A stretch of DNA of 64,000 bases from JBMDXB01 sp048594975 (GTDB lineage Bacteria > Acidobacteriota > Vicinamibacteria > Vicinamibacterales > 2-12-FULL-66-21), in assembly GCA_048594975.1 (NCBI GenBank), contig JBMDXQ010000071.1:28804-92803 (forward strand), read 5' to 3'. The translations under genes were made by a program, and so were the position numbers. This document shows, piece by piece, positions 8,503 to 16,402 of this stretch. The notes beneath the pieces were generated by a model that had not been told where the DNA came from, made no database searches, and saw only the letters and a program-made list of their open reading frames with translations. The first letter of the stretch is position 1; the number at the start of each line of letters is the position of its first letter.

Positions 8503-9450
8503 TTGAGGAAGCTCGTCGTCGTGTTCCGCACGCAGTCGCCTATCGAGGCCGACGTCGTCCGCGGCTTGCTGGAGACGCACGGCATCGCGGCGATGGTGTC
8601 GTCGGACCTGTCCCGGACGCCGTTTCCGATGTCCGTGAACGAGGTCCGGGTGGCGGTGAACCCCGAGGCGGCGGTGCACGCGCTGCGGGTCATCGACAGC
8701 CACCGCGACGACGACCCCAGGGGCGTGACTATCCCGTTCGGGAAGGAGCTCGAGCCGCTCGAGCGGATTATCGGCTACCGCTTCCGCGATCGCGGGCTGC
8801 TCGAGCATGCGCTCACGCACCGGTCCCGCGTGCACGAGGACGCCAGCGGTGGCGTGTTCGACAACGAGTCGATGGAGTTCCTGGGCGACTCGGTGCTCGG
8901 CTTCGTCATCGCCGACCTGCTGTTCCACGAGTTTCCACAGCACAACGAGGGACAGAAGTCGAAGGTGAAGGCGTCGCTGGTCTCCTCGGCGTCGCTGGGA
9001 CGGCTCGGTGAGCGGATCAACCTCGGGGCCTTCTTGATCCTCGGCCGCGGCGAGGAGAAGACCGGCGGGCGGCGGAAGCTCGCGCTGATCGCCGACTGCT
9101 ACGAGGCGCTGATCGCGGCCATCTATCTGGACGGCGGCATCGAGCCGGCGCGCGGGTTCATCGAGCGGCAGTTCAGGGAGCTCATCGCCGAGGCGCGCGA
9201 GGCGGGCACGGCGGCGGCGTTCACCCGCGACTACAAGTCGGCGCTGCAGGAATGGCTGCAGTCGCACGACCAGGGGCTGCCGGTCTACCGGCTGGCGGGC
9301 GAACTCGGACCGGCGCACCGGCGGGTGTTCGAGGTCGAGGTGCTGGTGAGCGGAGAGCCGATCGCGCGCGCCGAAGGCCGGAGCAAGAAGGAGGCGGCGC
9401 AGGAGGCGGCGAAGCGCGCGCTCGAGACGCTGGCCTCGTCGGGCGAATGA
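8503..9450 (+). CDS. rnc: Ribonuclease III with N-terminal DUF2007 domain
   Basis: The 315-residue protein combines two parts. Residues 1-68 (LVVVFRTQSPIEADVVRGLL, then a second strand near EVRVAVNPEAAVHALRVI) match the DUF2007 putative signal-transducing fold. Residues 78-312 form a complete RNase III, the endonuclease that processes rRNA precursors and cleaves double-stranded RNA. The signature NESMEFLGDSVLG at 121-133 has the catalytic E125 and D129, and D198/E201 (IADCYEAL) complete the metal site. A dsRNA-binding domain spans about 240-312. Typical RNase III is about 230 residues and lacks the N-terminal part. The TTG start at 8503 is chosen because it gives the expected DUF2007 N-terminus; GTG 8521 is the next choice. 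Both domains are in one frame without a stop. Confidence 0.9.
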   Translation: MRKLVVVFRTQSPIEADVVRGLLETHGIAAMVSSDLSRTPFPMSVNEVRVAVNPEAAVHALRVIDSHRDDDPRGVTIPFGKELEPLERIIGYRFRDRGLLEHALTHRSRVHEDASGGVFDNESMEFLGDSVLGFVIADLLFHEFPQHNEGQKSKVKASLVSSASLGRLGERINLGAFLILGRGEEKTGGRRKLALIADCYEALIAAIYLDGGIEPARGFIERQFRELIAEAREAGTAAAFTRDYKSALQEWLQSHDQGLPVYRLAGELGPAHRRVFEVEVLVSGEPIARAEGRSKKEAAQEAAKRALETLASSGE

Positions 9451-9465
9451 AGGCGCCGGCGGCGG

Positions 9466-10647
9466 TCAGTCGATCTCGATGATGCCCCAGTTCTTCGTCG
9501 CTTCCGCGGGCCTACCCGCGACGGCCAGCGCCGGCTCGATGCGCGGCATGCGCGCCAGCACGTAGGTGTGCACCTCACGCGCGATGTCCTCATCGCTCGG
9601 CGGGGCGGGCCGGCAGTGCAGGCGCACCCACAGCCGCAGCAGCGGGTCGGTGAAACTGTAGCGCTTCTGCCGCGCGCCGATGAGGTCCACGTCCTCCAGC
9701 CAGGAGAGATAGTCCTTCGTCGAGCCGGGCGTCCGCCGCAGGCGAAGGGCGATCTCGGTGAGCGTCAACGGCTCTTCCTCCGCCAGCACCTCGAGGATCG
9801 CCTTGAGCGCGCCGTAGCCGCGCGCGCGGTGGAGGCGCAGCTCATAGCAGAACCGGCAGGCGCTGGACAGCGCGCCGTCGGGGCCGAGCAGCGCGGTCAT
9901 CGCGCTCACCGGGTCGGCGGCGCCCCGCGGCCCGAGCGCCGCGGCCGCCTCCATGATCATTCGCGCGTAGGCCGGGCGGCCGTCCGACAGCGCCTGCACG
10001 AGGCGGACGAGGTCGTCGCGTGAACGATCGTCCTCGTCTTCGAGCCCCGCAGATGCGCCATCCGTCGACGGGCCGCCCAGCGTCGCGCGAACTTCCGCCG
10101 CGGTGAGCGGCGCGACATGAATGATCTCGAACCGCGGCGGCGCGTCGCGCAGCAGCCGGTGCGCGCGCGCCACGTAGCGCGTGCTGAGCACGAAGCGGTT
10201 GCCGCCAGCGGCGAGCGCGGCGATGAGGTCGCGCAGGGCGCTGCGCAGGCCGGGGAAGCTCTCGAACGTCCGCAGCTCGAGGAACTCGTCGAGCAGGAAC
10301 GTGGCGGCGGCGTCGCCCGGCGCCCGCGCCGACGTGAGAAACGCCAGCGCGGCATCGAAGGCTTCGCGCGCGCCCGCGTCGGCCCCGGCCACCTGGTCCC
10401 CGGCCGGTGGAAACGGCGACGCCTCGCGCAGCGCCTTGAGGAACCGTTCGGGCGTGGTGGCGATGCGTTCGACGTCCACGTACTGTGCCGACGAGCGGCC
10501 GATGAGATCGCGCAGGCGGAGCAGCAGCGCCGTGCGGCCGCTGCCGCAGCCGCCGAGGACGACCGGAATGCGCGGTCCGCCGCCCGCTTGTCCATCCAGC
10601 GCCGCGAGCACGCGGCGTTCCAGGAAAGGACGCTCGGGGATCATCAT
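9466..10647 (-). CDS. AAA-like ATPase with winged-helix C-terminus, hut-linked
   Basis: The 393-residue cytoplasmic protein has a P-loop ATPase domain. The Walker A motif reads GGCGSGRT at 32-39, with Arg where Lys is usual. Walker B is FLLDEFLE, and an STRYVARAHRLL segment resembles the sensor/arginine-finger region. The C-terminal third (LTLTEIALRLRRTPGSTKDYLSWLEDVDLI, then YSFTDPLLRLWVRLH) reads as a winged helix followed by the short motif typical of archaeal-type ATPases of the DUF234 neighbourhood. The start at 10647 overlaps the hutU stop, so it is translated with the hut genes. It is not a known histidine-pathway enzyme; a regulatory or conflict-related role is possible. The K-to-R change may weaken nucleotide binding. 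Confidence 0.7.
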   Translation of the reverse strand: MMIPERPFLERRVLAALDGQAGGGPRIPVVLGGCGSGRTALLLRLRDLIGRSSAQYVDVERIATTPERFLKALREASPFPPAGDQVAGADAGAREAFDAALAFLTSARAPGDAAATFLLDEFLELRTFESFPGLRSALRDLIAALAAGGNRFVLSTRYVARAHRLLRDAPPRFEIIHVAPLTAAEVRATLGGPSTDGASAGLEDEDDRSRDDLVRLVQALSDGRPAYARMIMEAAAALGPRGAADPVSAMTALLGPDGALSSACRFCYELRLHRARGYGALKAILEVLAEEEPLTLTEIALRLRRTPGSTKDYLSWLEDVDLIGARQKRYSFTDPLLRLWVRLHCRPAPPSDEDIAREVHTYVLARMPRIEPALAVAGRPAEATKNWGIIEID

Positions 10648-12320
10648 GACGCGCCTCCGGAGCCCGGAATCGAAGGGAGATCGATGCCGCCGCGCCGCGC
10701 CGTCTCGATCGCCTCGGGGTAGCCCGCGTCGGCGTGCCGCGCGACGCCGAGGCCGGGGTCGCACGTGAGCACGCGCTGCAGCTTCTCGTCCGCCTCGCGG
10801 GTCCCGTCGGCCACGATCACCATGCCGGCGTGCAGCGAGTAGCCGATGCCGACGCCGCCCCCGTGGTGCACCGAGACCCAGGTCGCGCCGGACGCGGTGT
10901 TGAGCAGGGCGTTGAGCACTGGCCAGTCCGCGATCGCGTCGCTGCCGTCGCGCATGCCCTCGGTCTCACGGTTCGGCGAGGCCACCGAGCCGGTGTCGAG
11001 GTGGTCGCGCCCGATCACGATCGGCGCCTTCACCACGCCGCGGCGGACGAGGTCGTTGATCGCGAGTCCGAAGCGGGCGCGTTCATCGTAGCCGAGCCAG
11101 AAGATGCGCGCGGGCAGGCCCTGGAAAGCGACGCGCTCCGCAGCGAGGCGAATCCAGCGGCAGAGCGCGGGATTGTCGGCGAACATCTCGAGGGCGAGCC
11201 GGTCGGTGGCGGCGATATCCGCCGGGTCGCCGGAAAGCGCCGCCCACCGGAACGGCCCCTTGCCCAGGCAGAACAGCGGCCGGATGTACTCGGGCACGAA
11301 GCCCGGGATCTCGAACGCGTCGGCGACGCCGGCCGTTTCGGCCTGTGCGCGGATATTGTTCCCGTAGTCGAACGTCACCGCCCCGCCGCGCCTGAGCGCG
11401 AGCATGGCGCGCACGTGCTCGGCCATCGCCGCCATCGATCGCCGCACGTACTCGTCGGGATCGCGCCGCCGCAGCGAGCCGGCCTCGACGAGCGACAGCC
11501 CGTTCGGCACGTACCCGCCGAGCGCGTCGTGCGCCGAGGTCTGGTCGGTGAGCACGTCGGGGACGATGCCGCGGCGCACGATCTCGGGGAGCACGTCGGC
11601 AGCGTTGCCTTCGAGCGCGATGGAGCGCGCGAGGCCCTGCACGCGGTACGCGGCAGCCCGCGCGAGCGCCTCGTCGAGGTTAACCGCGCGTTCGTCGACA
11701 TAGCGCGTCGCCAGCCGCCGCGCGATCCGCTGCGAATCCACCTCGACGACGATGGCCACACCCTCGTTCATGGTAACCGCGAGCGGCTGCGCGCCGCCCA
11801 TCCCGCCCAGGCCGGCAGTGACGACGAGACGGCCGCGCAGGCTGCCACCAAAATGGCGCCGCGCCAGCTCGGCCAGCGTCTCGTAGGTGCCCTGCAGGAT
11901 CCCCTGCGTGCCGATGTAAATCCAGCTGCCGGCGGTCATCTGGCCGTACATCGTGAGGCCGCGGTCCTCGAGATCGCGGAACGTCTTCCAATCCGCCCAC
12001 GCCGGCACGATCAGCGCATTGGCGATGAGGACGCGCGGCGCCCACGAGTGCGTGCGAAACACGGCCACCGGTTTTCCCGATTGCACGACGAGCGTTTCGT
12101 CGTGCTCGAGCCGGCGCAGCGTCGCGACGATCGCGTCGAAGGCCGCCCAGCTGCGCGCCGCGCGCCCGGAGCCGCCGTACACGATCAGCTCGTCCGGGTT
12201 CTCGGCGACCTCGGGGTCGAGGTTGTTCATCAGCATCCGCAGCGCCGCTTCCTGCGGCCATCCCTTGCAGGAGATCGCCGATCCTCTCGGCGCGCTGACG
12301 TGGCGGCTCAGGATGGTCAT
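10644..12320 (-). CDS. hutU: Urocanate hydratase
   Basis: HutU converts urocanate to 4-imidazolone-5-propanoate, step two of histidine degradation, using tightly bound NAD+ as an electrophile. The 558-residue length is normal. GLGGMGGAQPLAVTMN is the NAD-binding glycine-rich segment, and the C-terminal half has GRDHLDTGSVASPNRETEGM followed by the conserved GATWVSVHHGGGVGIGYS active-site region. The start ATG 12320 follows its own promoter (12353-12381) with only about 25 bases of leader and no obvious Shine-Dalgarno sequence. The stop overlaps the start of the ATPase gene. HutI and HutG/HutF are not in the window. Confidence 0.95.
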   Translation of the reverse strand: MTILSRHVSAPRGSAISCKGWPQEAALRMLMNNLDPEVAENPDELIVYGGSGRAARSWAAFDAIVATLRRLEHDETLVVQSGKPVAVFRTHSWAPRVLIANALIVPAWADWKTFRDLEDRGLTMYGQMTAGSWIYIGTQGILQGTYETLAELARRHFGGSLRGRLVVTAGLGGMGGAQPLAVTMNEGVAIVVEVDSQRIARRLATRYVDERAVNLDEALARAAAYRVQGLARSIALEGNAADVLPEIVRRGIVPDVLTDQTSAHDALGGYVPNGLSLVEAGSLRRRDPDEYVRRSMAAMAEHVRAMLALRRGGAVTFDYGNNIRAQAETAGVADAFEIPGFVPEYIRPLFCLGKGPFRWAALSGDPADIAATDRLALEMFADNPALCRWIRLAAERVAFQGLPARIFWLGYDERARFGLAINDLVRRGVVKAPIVIGRDHLDTGSVASPNRETEGMRDGSDAIADWPVLNALLNTASGATWVSVHHGGGVGIGYSLHAGMVIVADGTREADEKLQRVLTCDPGLGVARHADAGYPEAIETARRGGIDLPSIPGSGGAS

Positions 12321-12352
12321 GTCAGATGCGATCGAACGGGGTGGAGGGTGCC

Positions 12353-12381
12353 AATCTAGAAACGTACGCGCGCGTTGTCAA
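12353..12381 (-). promoter_or_regulatory. Promoter of hutU (TTGACA-17-TAGATT)
   Basis: On the minus strand a perfect TTGACA (12381-12376) and TAGATT (12358-12353) are separated by 17 bases, ideal for a housekeeping sigma factor. An A/T-rich TTTTTTCAATTTCAA block lies directly upstream and may act as an UP element. It sits in the 81-base hutH-hutU gap, so hutU can be transcribed independently of hutH. Confidence 0.65.
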
Positions 12382-12401
12382 ATTGAAATTGAAAAAACTT
12401 C

Positions 12402-13922
12402 TTACTTGACATCCACCGCACATGCCGCTTCGAGTGCGCCGGTGGCGAACAGCCGTGCGATCCGTTCGATGTCGGGCGCCGGCGGACGATCGTCGGCGAG
12501 CGCTGGCACGATCTCGCGCACCGCCGCGTGGACCCGCAGCAGCGGTCGCGAGGTCTCGAGCGGCGCGAGCAGATCGATGGCCTGGCACGCGCAGAGCACT
12601 TCGATCGCCAGCACGCGCGCCGCGAGCTCGAGCGCACGCGACGCCTTGAGCGCGGCGCCCATGCTCATGCTGACGTGATCCTCGCGGTTGGCCGAGGTCG
12701 GAATCGTATCCACGCTGGCCGGGTGGGCGAGTGTTTTGATCTCGGACACCAGCGCCGCCGCCGTCACCTGCGCCAGCATGTAGCCCGACTGCAGGCCGCT
12801 GTTACGGGTCAGGAACGGCGGGAGGTCGCTCAGCACCGGGTTGACCAGTCGATCCGTGCGGCGCTCGCTGATCGACGCCAGCTGCGCCAGGGCGATGACC
12901 GCGAGATCGGCGGCGATGGCGACCGGCGCCCCGTGGAAGTTGCCGCCGGAGACGATTTCGTCGTCGCCGGCGAACACCATCGGGTTGTCGGTCGCGGCGT
13001 TGGCCTCGATCGCGAGCAGCTCGAGAACGAACCTGAGCGATTCGCGGGCGGCGCCGTGCACCTGTGCGGCGCAGCGCAGCGAGTACGCGTCCTGGACGCG
13101 GCCGCAGTGCTCGTGCGACTTGTTGATGGCGCTGCCCTCCAGTAGCGCGCGAATGTTGGACGCCGCGGCCACCTGACCCGCGTACGGCCGCGCGGCATGA
13201 ATGCGCGCGTCGAATGGCCGCATCGAGCCGCGCAGCGCGTCGATGGAGAGGGCGGCGGCGATGTCGGCCGCCCGCGCGAGCCGCTGCGCCCCGGCGGCGG
13301 CCCGGGCCGCCACTGCCGTCGACGGCTGCGTCCCGTTGATGAGCGCGAGTCCCTCCTTTGCCTCGAGGACGACCGGCTCGAGTCCTGCCAGCCGCAGCGC
13401 CTCGCCGCCCGGCCGCGCCGTGCCATCGGCGCCGACTGTCGCCTCGCCCTCGCCCACGAGGACGAGCGCCAGGTGCGCGAGCGGCGCCAGATCGCCACTG
13501 GCGCCAACCGATCCGCGGCTCGGCACGACCGGGTGCACCCGGCGGTTCAAAAGATCGATCAGCCGCTCCAGCGTCGAGCGCCGGATCCCCGAGAACCCCT
13601 TGGCCAGGACGTTGACCCGCAGCACCATGGCGGCGCGCACGGCGCGCGCCGGCAAGGGCTCGGCAACACCGGCGGCGTGACTGCGCAGCAGGTTCAACTG
13701 CAGCGCGCCGAGCGCCTCGCGCGGCACCGCGGTCTCGGCGAGCGCCCCGAATCCCGTGTTGATCCCGTAGACGGCAGATTCACCCGCCGCCTGGCGTTCC
13801 ACTACCGCCCGCGCCGCGTCGACGCGCGCCGCCGCCGCCGGCGCGAGCGCCACTTCCGCGCCAGCATCGGCGATCGCCACCAGCTGATCGATCGACAGGG
13901 AGGTGCCGGTAATCCAGATCAT
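12402..13922 (-). CDS. hutH: Histidine ammonia-lyase
   Basis: HutH removes ammonia from L-histidine to give urocanate, the first step of histidine breakdown. The 506-residue protein has the Ala-Ser-Gly triad at 141-143 (GSVGASGDLAPLAH) that cyclises into the MIO electrophile. YGINTGFG at 52-59 carries the catalytic Tyr, and TIPTSANREDHVSMS is the conserved C-terminal segment. ATG 13922 gives the standard N-terminus; the frame is open far upstream on the strand opposite purA, but that part has no family similarity. The gene heads the minus-strand hut cluster, divergent from purA across a repeat-filled 189-base gap. Phenylalanine or tyrosine specificity is unlikely given the adjacent hutU. Confidence 0.95.
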   Translation of the reverse strand: MIWITGTSLSIDQLVAIADAGAEVALAPAAAARVDAARAVVERQAAGESAVYGINTGFGALAETAVPREALGALQLNLLRSHAAGVAEPLPARAVRAAMVLRVNVLAKGFSGIRRSTLERLIDLLNRRVHPVVPSRGSVGASGDLAPLAHLALVLVGEGEATVGADGTARPGGEALRLAGLEPVVLEAKEGLALINGTQPSTAVAARAAAGAQRLARAADIAAALSIDALRGSMRPFDARIHAARPYAGQVAAASNIRALLEGSAINKSHEHCGRVQDAYSLRCAAQVHGAARESLRFVLELLAIEANAATDNPMVFAGDDEIVSGGNFHGAPVAIAADLAVIALAQLASISERRTDRLVNPVLSDLPPFLTRNSGLQSGYMLAQVTAAALVSEIKTLAHPASVDTIPTSANREDHVSMSMGAALKASRALELAARVLAIEVLCACQAIDLLAPLETSRPLLRVHAAVREIVPALADDRPPAPDIERIARLFATGALEAACAVDVK

Positions 13923-14021
13923 CGCGAATTCTGGGTAGTGGATGGTGGATGGCTGATTGTTGATTGACCGCGGCTGTGGCGCGACACTGCCCAGGGCCCG
14001 CTGCTTCCGGCTTCCAGGTCC

Positions 14022-14072
14022 GACTCTGACTCCGATTCTGACTCTGAACTCGATTCTGACTCTGACTCTGAG
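14022..14072 (+). repeat. Hexamer repeat tract GACTCT/GATTCT
   Basis: Eight to nine imperfect hexamers of GACTCT, GACTCC, GATTCT and GAACTC run head to tail in the hutH-purA gap. The unit differs from the GATCCC tracts elsewhere in the window. It lies just upstream of the GTCGAC palindrome and the purA -10 element. Confidence 0.7.
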
Positions 14073-14073
14073 T

Positions 14074-14101
14074 GTCGACAGTCGACTGTCGACTGTAGAA
14101 T
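14074..14101 (+). promoter_or_regulatory. GTCGAC palindrome and -10 element of purA
   Basis: Bases 14074-14093 form a perfect 20-base palindrome containing three GTCGAC units separated by AGTC/ACTG. Two bases later TAGAAT (14096-14101) makes a good -10, ending 10 bases before the purA ATG. The palindrome covers the place where a -35 would be, so it could be an operator or simply part of the repeat-rich gap. No separate -35 match is seen. Confidence 0.5.
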
Positions 14102-14111
14102 ACTCCAACCT

Positions 14112-15407
14112 ATGAACATCGCCGTCCTGGGCGCGCAATGGGGAGACGAGGGGAAGGGCAAGATCGTCGATTTGCTGACGCCCAACTTCTCGATCGTCGC
14201 GCGCTACCAGGGCGGGCACAATGCCGGTCATACCGTGTACGCGCGCGGCCGCAAGTTCGTGCTGCGTCTCCTGCCCTCGGGCATACTGCACGAAAACATC
14301 ACCTGCGTGATCGGCAACGGCGTCGTCATCGATCCGCAGGCGCTCTTCGCGGAGATCGACGAGCTCGCGGCGGCGGGGGTCAGCGTCGGCGACCGGCTGG
14401 TGATCAGCGACAAGGCGCACCTGATCCTGCCGTATCACCGCGAGCTGGACCTGTTGAGCGAAGCGCGCCGCGGCGAGCGCAAGATCGGCACAACCGCGCG
14501 CGGCATCGGCCCCGCCTACGAGGACAAGATCGCGCGGCGCGGCGTGCGCGTCGGCGACCTCGCTGATCCAGGGTCGCTCGCCGACGCGGTGCAGCACAAC
14601 GTCGCCGCGCGCAACCGCATCATCGGCGAGTCGCAGATGGACTGGCGGCAGGTGCTCGACGCCCTGGGCGCGGCGTGGCGCCGCATGTCGCCGTGGGTGA
14701 GCGACGTGTCGCTGTTTTTGGCGCGCGCACGCGAGGCCGGCCGGGCGGTGATGTTCGAAGGCGCCCAGGGCACGCTGCTGGACATCGATCACGGCACGTA
14801 CCCGTACGTGACCTCCTCGAACGCGACGATTGGCGGCGTGTGCACCGGGCTGGGGATCGGGCCCAGGGCGATCGACGGGGTGATGGGGGTCGCCAAGGCC
14901 TATACCACACGCGTCGGTGAAGGGCCGCTGCCCACCGAGTTGACCGGCGCGATCGGCGCGCGCTTGCGCGAGAGCGGACAGGAGTTCGGGGCGGTGACCG
15001 GCCGCCCGCGGCGCTGCGGCTGGTACGACGCGGTGGCGGTGCGGTACGCCGTGCGCATCAACGGGCTCGACGCGCTGGCGCTCACCAAGCTTGACGTCCT
15101 CGACGGCCTGCCCGAGATCCAGGTGTGCACCTCGTACCGCTGCCGGGGTACGAGCCTCACCGAGATGCCCGGCGACGTCGCGCAGCTCTCCGCCTGCGAG
15201 CCGGTCTACGAGACGCTGCCCGGCTGGACCGCGCCGACGCGGGGCGTCCGCCGCTACGAGGACCTGCCGCGCGAAGCGCAGCGATACATCGCCCGCCTCG
15301 AGGAGGTCACGGATGTGCCGGCGGCCATCCTCTCGACCGGTTCCGCCCGCGAAGACACCATCCTCCGCGAAAGCTCCGTGGCCGCCCGCTGGTTCGCCGG
15401 GCGCTAG
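14112..15407 (+). CDS. purA: Adenylosuccinate synthetase
   Basis: PurA joins IMP and aspartate with GTP hydrolysis to give adenylosuccinate, the committed step to AMP. The 431-residue protein begins with the nucleotide loop QWGDEGKGKIVD (catalytic D12), followed by GGHNAGHTVY with the catalytic His at 40. TRVGEGPLPTEL and TGRPRRCGWYD are the conserved IMP and aspartate loop segments, and the C-terminal STGSAREDTI is typical. The ATG at 14112 is the first start after the -10 element TAGAAT, leaving a leader of only a few bases. It is divergent from hutH. Confidence 0.96.
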   Translation: MNIAVLGAQWGDEGKGKIVDLLTPNFSIVARYQGGHNAGHTVYARGRKFVLRLLPSGILHENITCVIGNGVVIDPQALFAEIDELAAAGVSVGDRLVISDKAHLILPYHRELDLLSEARRGERKIGTTARGIGPAYEDKIARRGVRVGDLADPGSLADAVQHNVAARNRIIGESQMDWRQVLDALGAAWRRMSPWVSDVSLFLARAREAGRAVMFEGAQGTLLDIDHGTYPYVTSSNATIGGVCTGLGIGPRAIDGVMGVAKAYTTRVGEGPLPTELTGAIGARLRESGQEFGAVTGRPRRCGWYDAVAVRYAVRINGLDALALTKLDVLDGLPEIQVCTSYRCRGTSLTEMPGDVAQLSACEPVYETLPGWTAPTRGVRRYEDLPREAQRYIARLEEVTDVPAAILSTGSAREDTILRESSVAARWFAGR

Positions 15408-15486
15408 CGTCCGCCTCCGCCACCTGCGCTCCAACCCACTACTGCTGGGGAACCGCCACTTGCAGGCCTCTCGCCTCGAGACGATT

Positions 15487-15656
15487 GAGGAGGTGGCTTG
15501 AGATGAAGAAATGGATGCAGTTACCCCTGGCGCACGCTGCCCAACCTGCGACAACATCTCGAGCGCGCCAAGCAGATCCAGTCGAACCTGCGCGACGCCG
15601 GCAACCGGAGCGGAAACGACCGGCCGAACCCGCGCGGCGCCGACCGCGACCGGTAA
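15487..15656 (+). pseudogene. Possible short gene with good RBS and an early frameshift
   Basis: A strong Shine-Dalgarno GAGGAGG (15487-15493) precedes ATG 15503 by 9 bases. The peptide opens MKKWMQLP. In the same frame it continues as a low-quality Pro/Arg-rich tail to a TAG at 15659. In the next frame, from about 15525, the sequence reads TLPNLRQHLERAKQIQSNLR and ends at TAA 15656, with the GC-rich third codon positions of real genes here. A single base change near 15525 would join the two. Either a small frameshifted gene or chance; no family is recognised. Confidence 0.28.
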
Positions 15657-15657
15657 G

Positions 15658-16350
15658 CTAGAGTCGATTCCTCACGCAGAACTCGTCCACGATCGCCGCG
15701 TCGGCGTCCAGGAACTCCACGCCGGCGCGGTAGCGTGGCGTCCCCGTCAATTCGAATTTCGCCCAGGCAATCGCGCCGCGGAACCGTGTCACCAAGTCGT
15801 CGACGGCGAAGGTGACCCGCACCTTCTGGTTCGGCCGGAGGACGGCGGGGGAGAGCACCTGCGCGCCGACCACGCACACGTCGACGACGCTGACAGCGTT
15901 GCCGTCGAGCTGTATCTCGACGCCCTCGCGCACGCGGTGGCGGGTCGCGCGCCGCGTGCCGCGCCAGTCGGGGTGGCGCGCCTGCTCTTCCGGAGTCGCC
16001 GGCGGCGGCAGCGCGGCCTCGCCGGCGCCCGCCCCCGCGGGCGCCGCCGCCCGCGCAACCGTCGGCTTCACCACCTGCCGGACGTAGTCGCCGGTGTGCG
16101 ACATGATGCGCACCTCGGCGTGGGCGAGCTGGGGATCGGTCTTGATGCGGTTGATCAATGCGGCGCCGCGCGGCGTGGCGGCAAAGAGGCGTTCCAGGAC
16201 GATGAGACCCGGGCGGTGGTCGAGGATTGCCTGCAGCGCGGAAATCGGCTCGGTGTCCGGAAACGTGAGCACGTCGCCTTCGTCGGCCAGGCGCTCGCGC
16301 AGCGCCGGCATGAGATTCGACGCGGCTATGCAGATCGCGTCAGCTGGCAT
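15658..16350 (-). CDS. Degenerate receiver plus PilZ domain protein
   Basis: The 230-residue protein has an N-terminal alpha/beta region (1-98) resembling a response-regulator receiver. The expected phospho-acceptor after strand 3 (LIVLERLF) is Glu53 in place of Asp, so it is probably a pseudo-receiver. A Pro/Ala linker leads to a PilZ domain (about 128-230), the c-di-GMP binding fold, with the Arg motif in RRATRHR at 133-139 and D157-x-C-x-x-G162 where D/N-x-S-x-x-G is canonical. The Cys for Ser change could affect ligand affinity. It lies convergent to the purA side and divergent from the ubiB-like gene. An HD-GYP protein elsewhere in the window supports c-di-GMP use in this organism. Confidence 0.72.
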   Translation of the reverse strand: MPADAICIAASNLMPALRERLADEGDVLTFPDTEPISALQAILDHRPGLIVLERLFAATPRGAALINRIKTDPQLAHAEVRIMSHTGDYVRQVVKPTVARAAAPAGAGAGEAALPPPATPEEQARHPDWRGTRRATRHRVREGVEIQLDGNAVSVVDVCVVGAQVLSPAVLRPNQKVRVTFAVDDLVTRFRGAIAWAKFELTGTPRYRAGVEFLDADAAIVDEFCVRNRL

Positions 16351-16390
16351 TGGGAGTCCTCAGTCTACCACGCGACCTCGACCGTCTCCG

Positions 16391-16396
16391 TATAAT
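16391..16396 (+). promoter_or_regulatory. -10 hexamer TATAAT of the ubiB-like gene
   Basis: A perfect TATAAT ends 6 bases before the GTG start at 16403, which puts the expected transcription start on or next to the start codon. No convincing -35 is seen 16-18 bases upstream. Confidence 0.55.
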
Positions 16397-16402
16397 GGCC
16401 CC

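Noticed and set aside
13923..15557. Long N-terminal extension of the hutH frame across purA
   Set aside because: The extension is antisense to purA and has no histidine ammonia-lyase similarity; the true start is at 13922.
15511..15660. CPTCDN motif in a frame after purA, suggestive of a zinc ribbon
   Set aside because: Only one Cys pair, then a Thr/Arg-rich tail running into the antisense of the PilZ gene.
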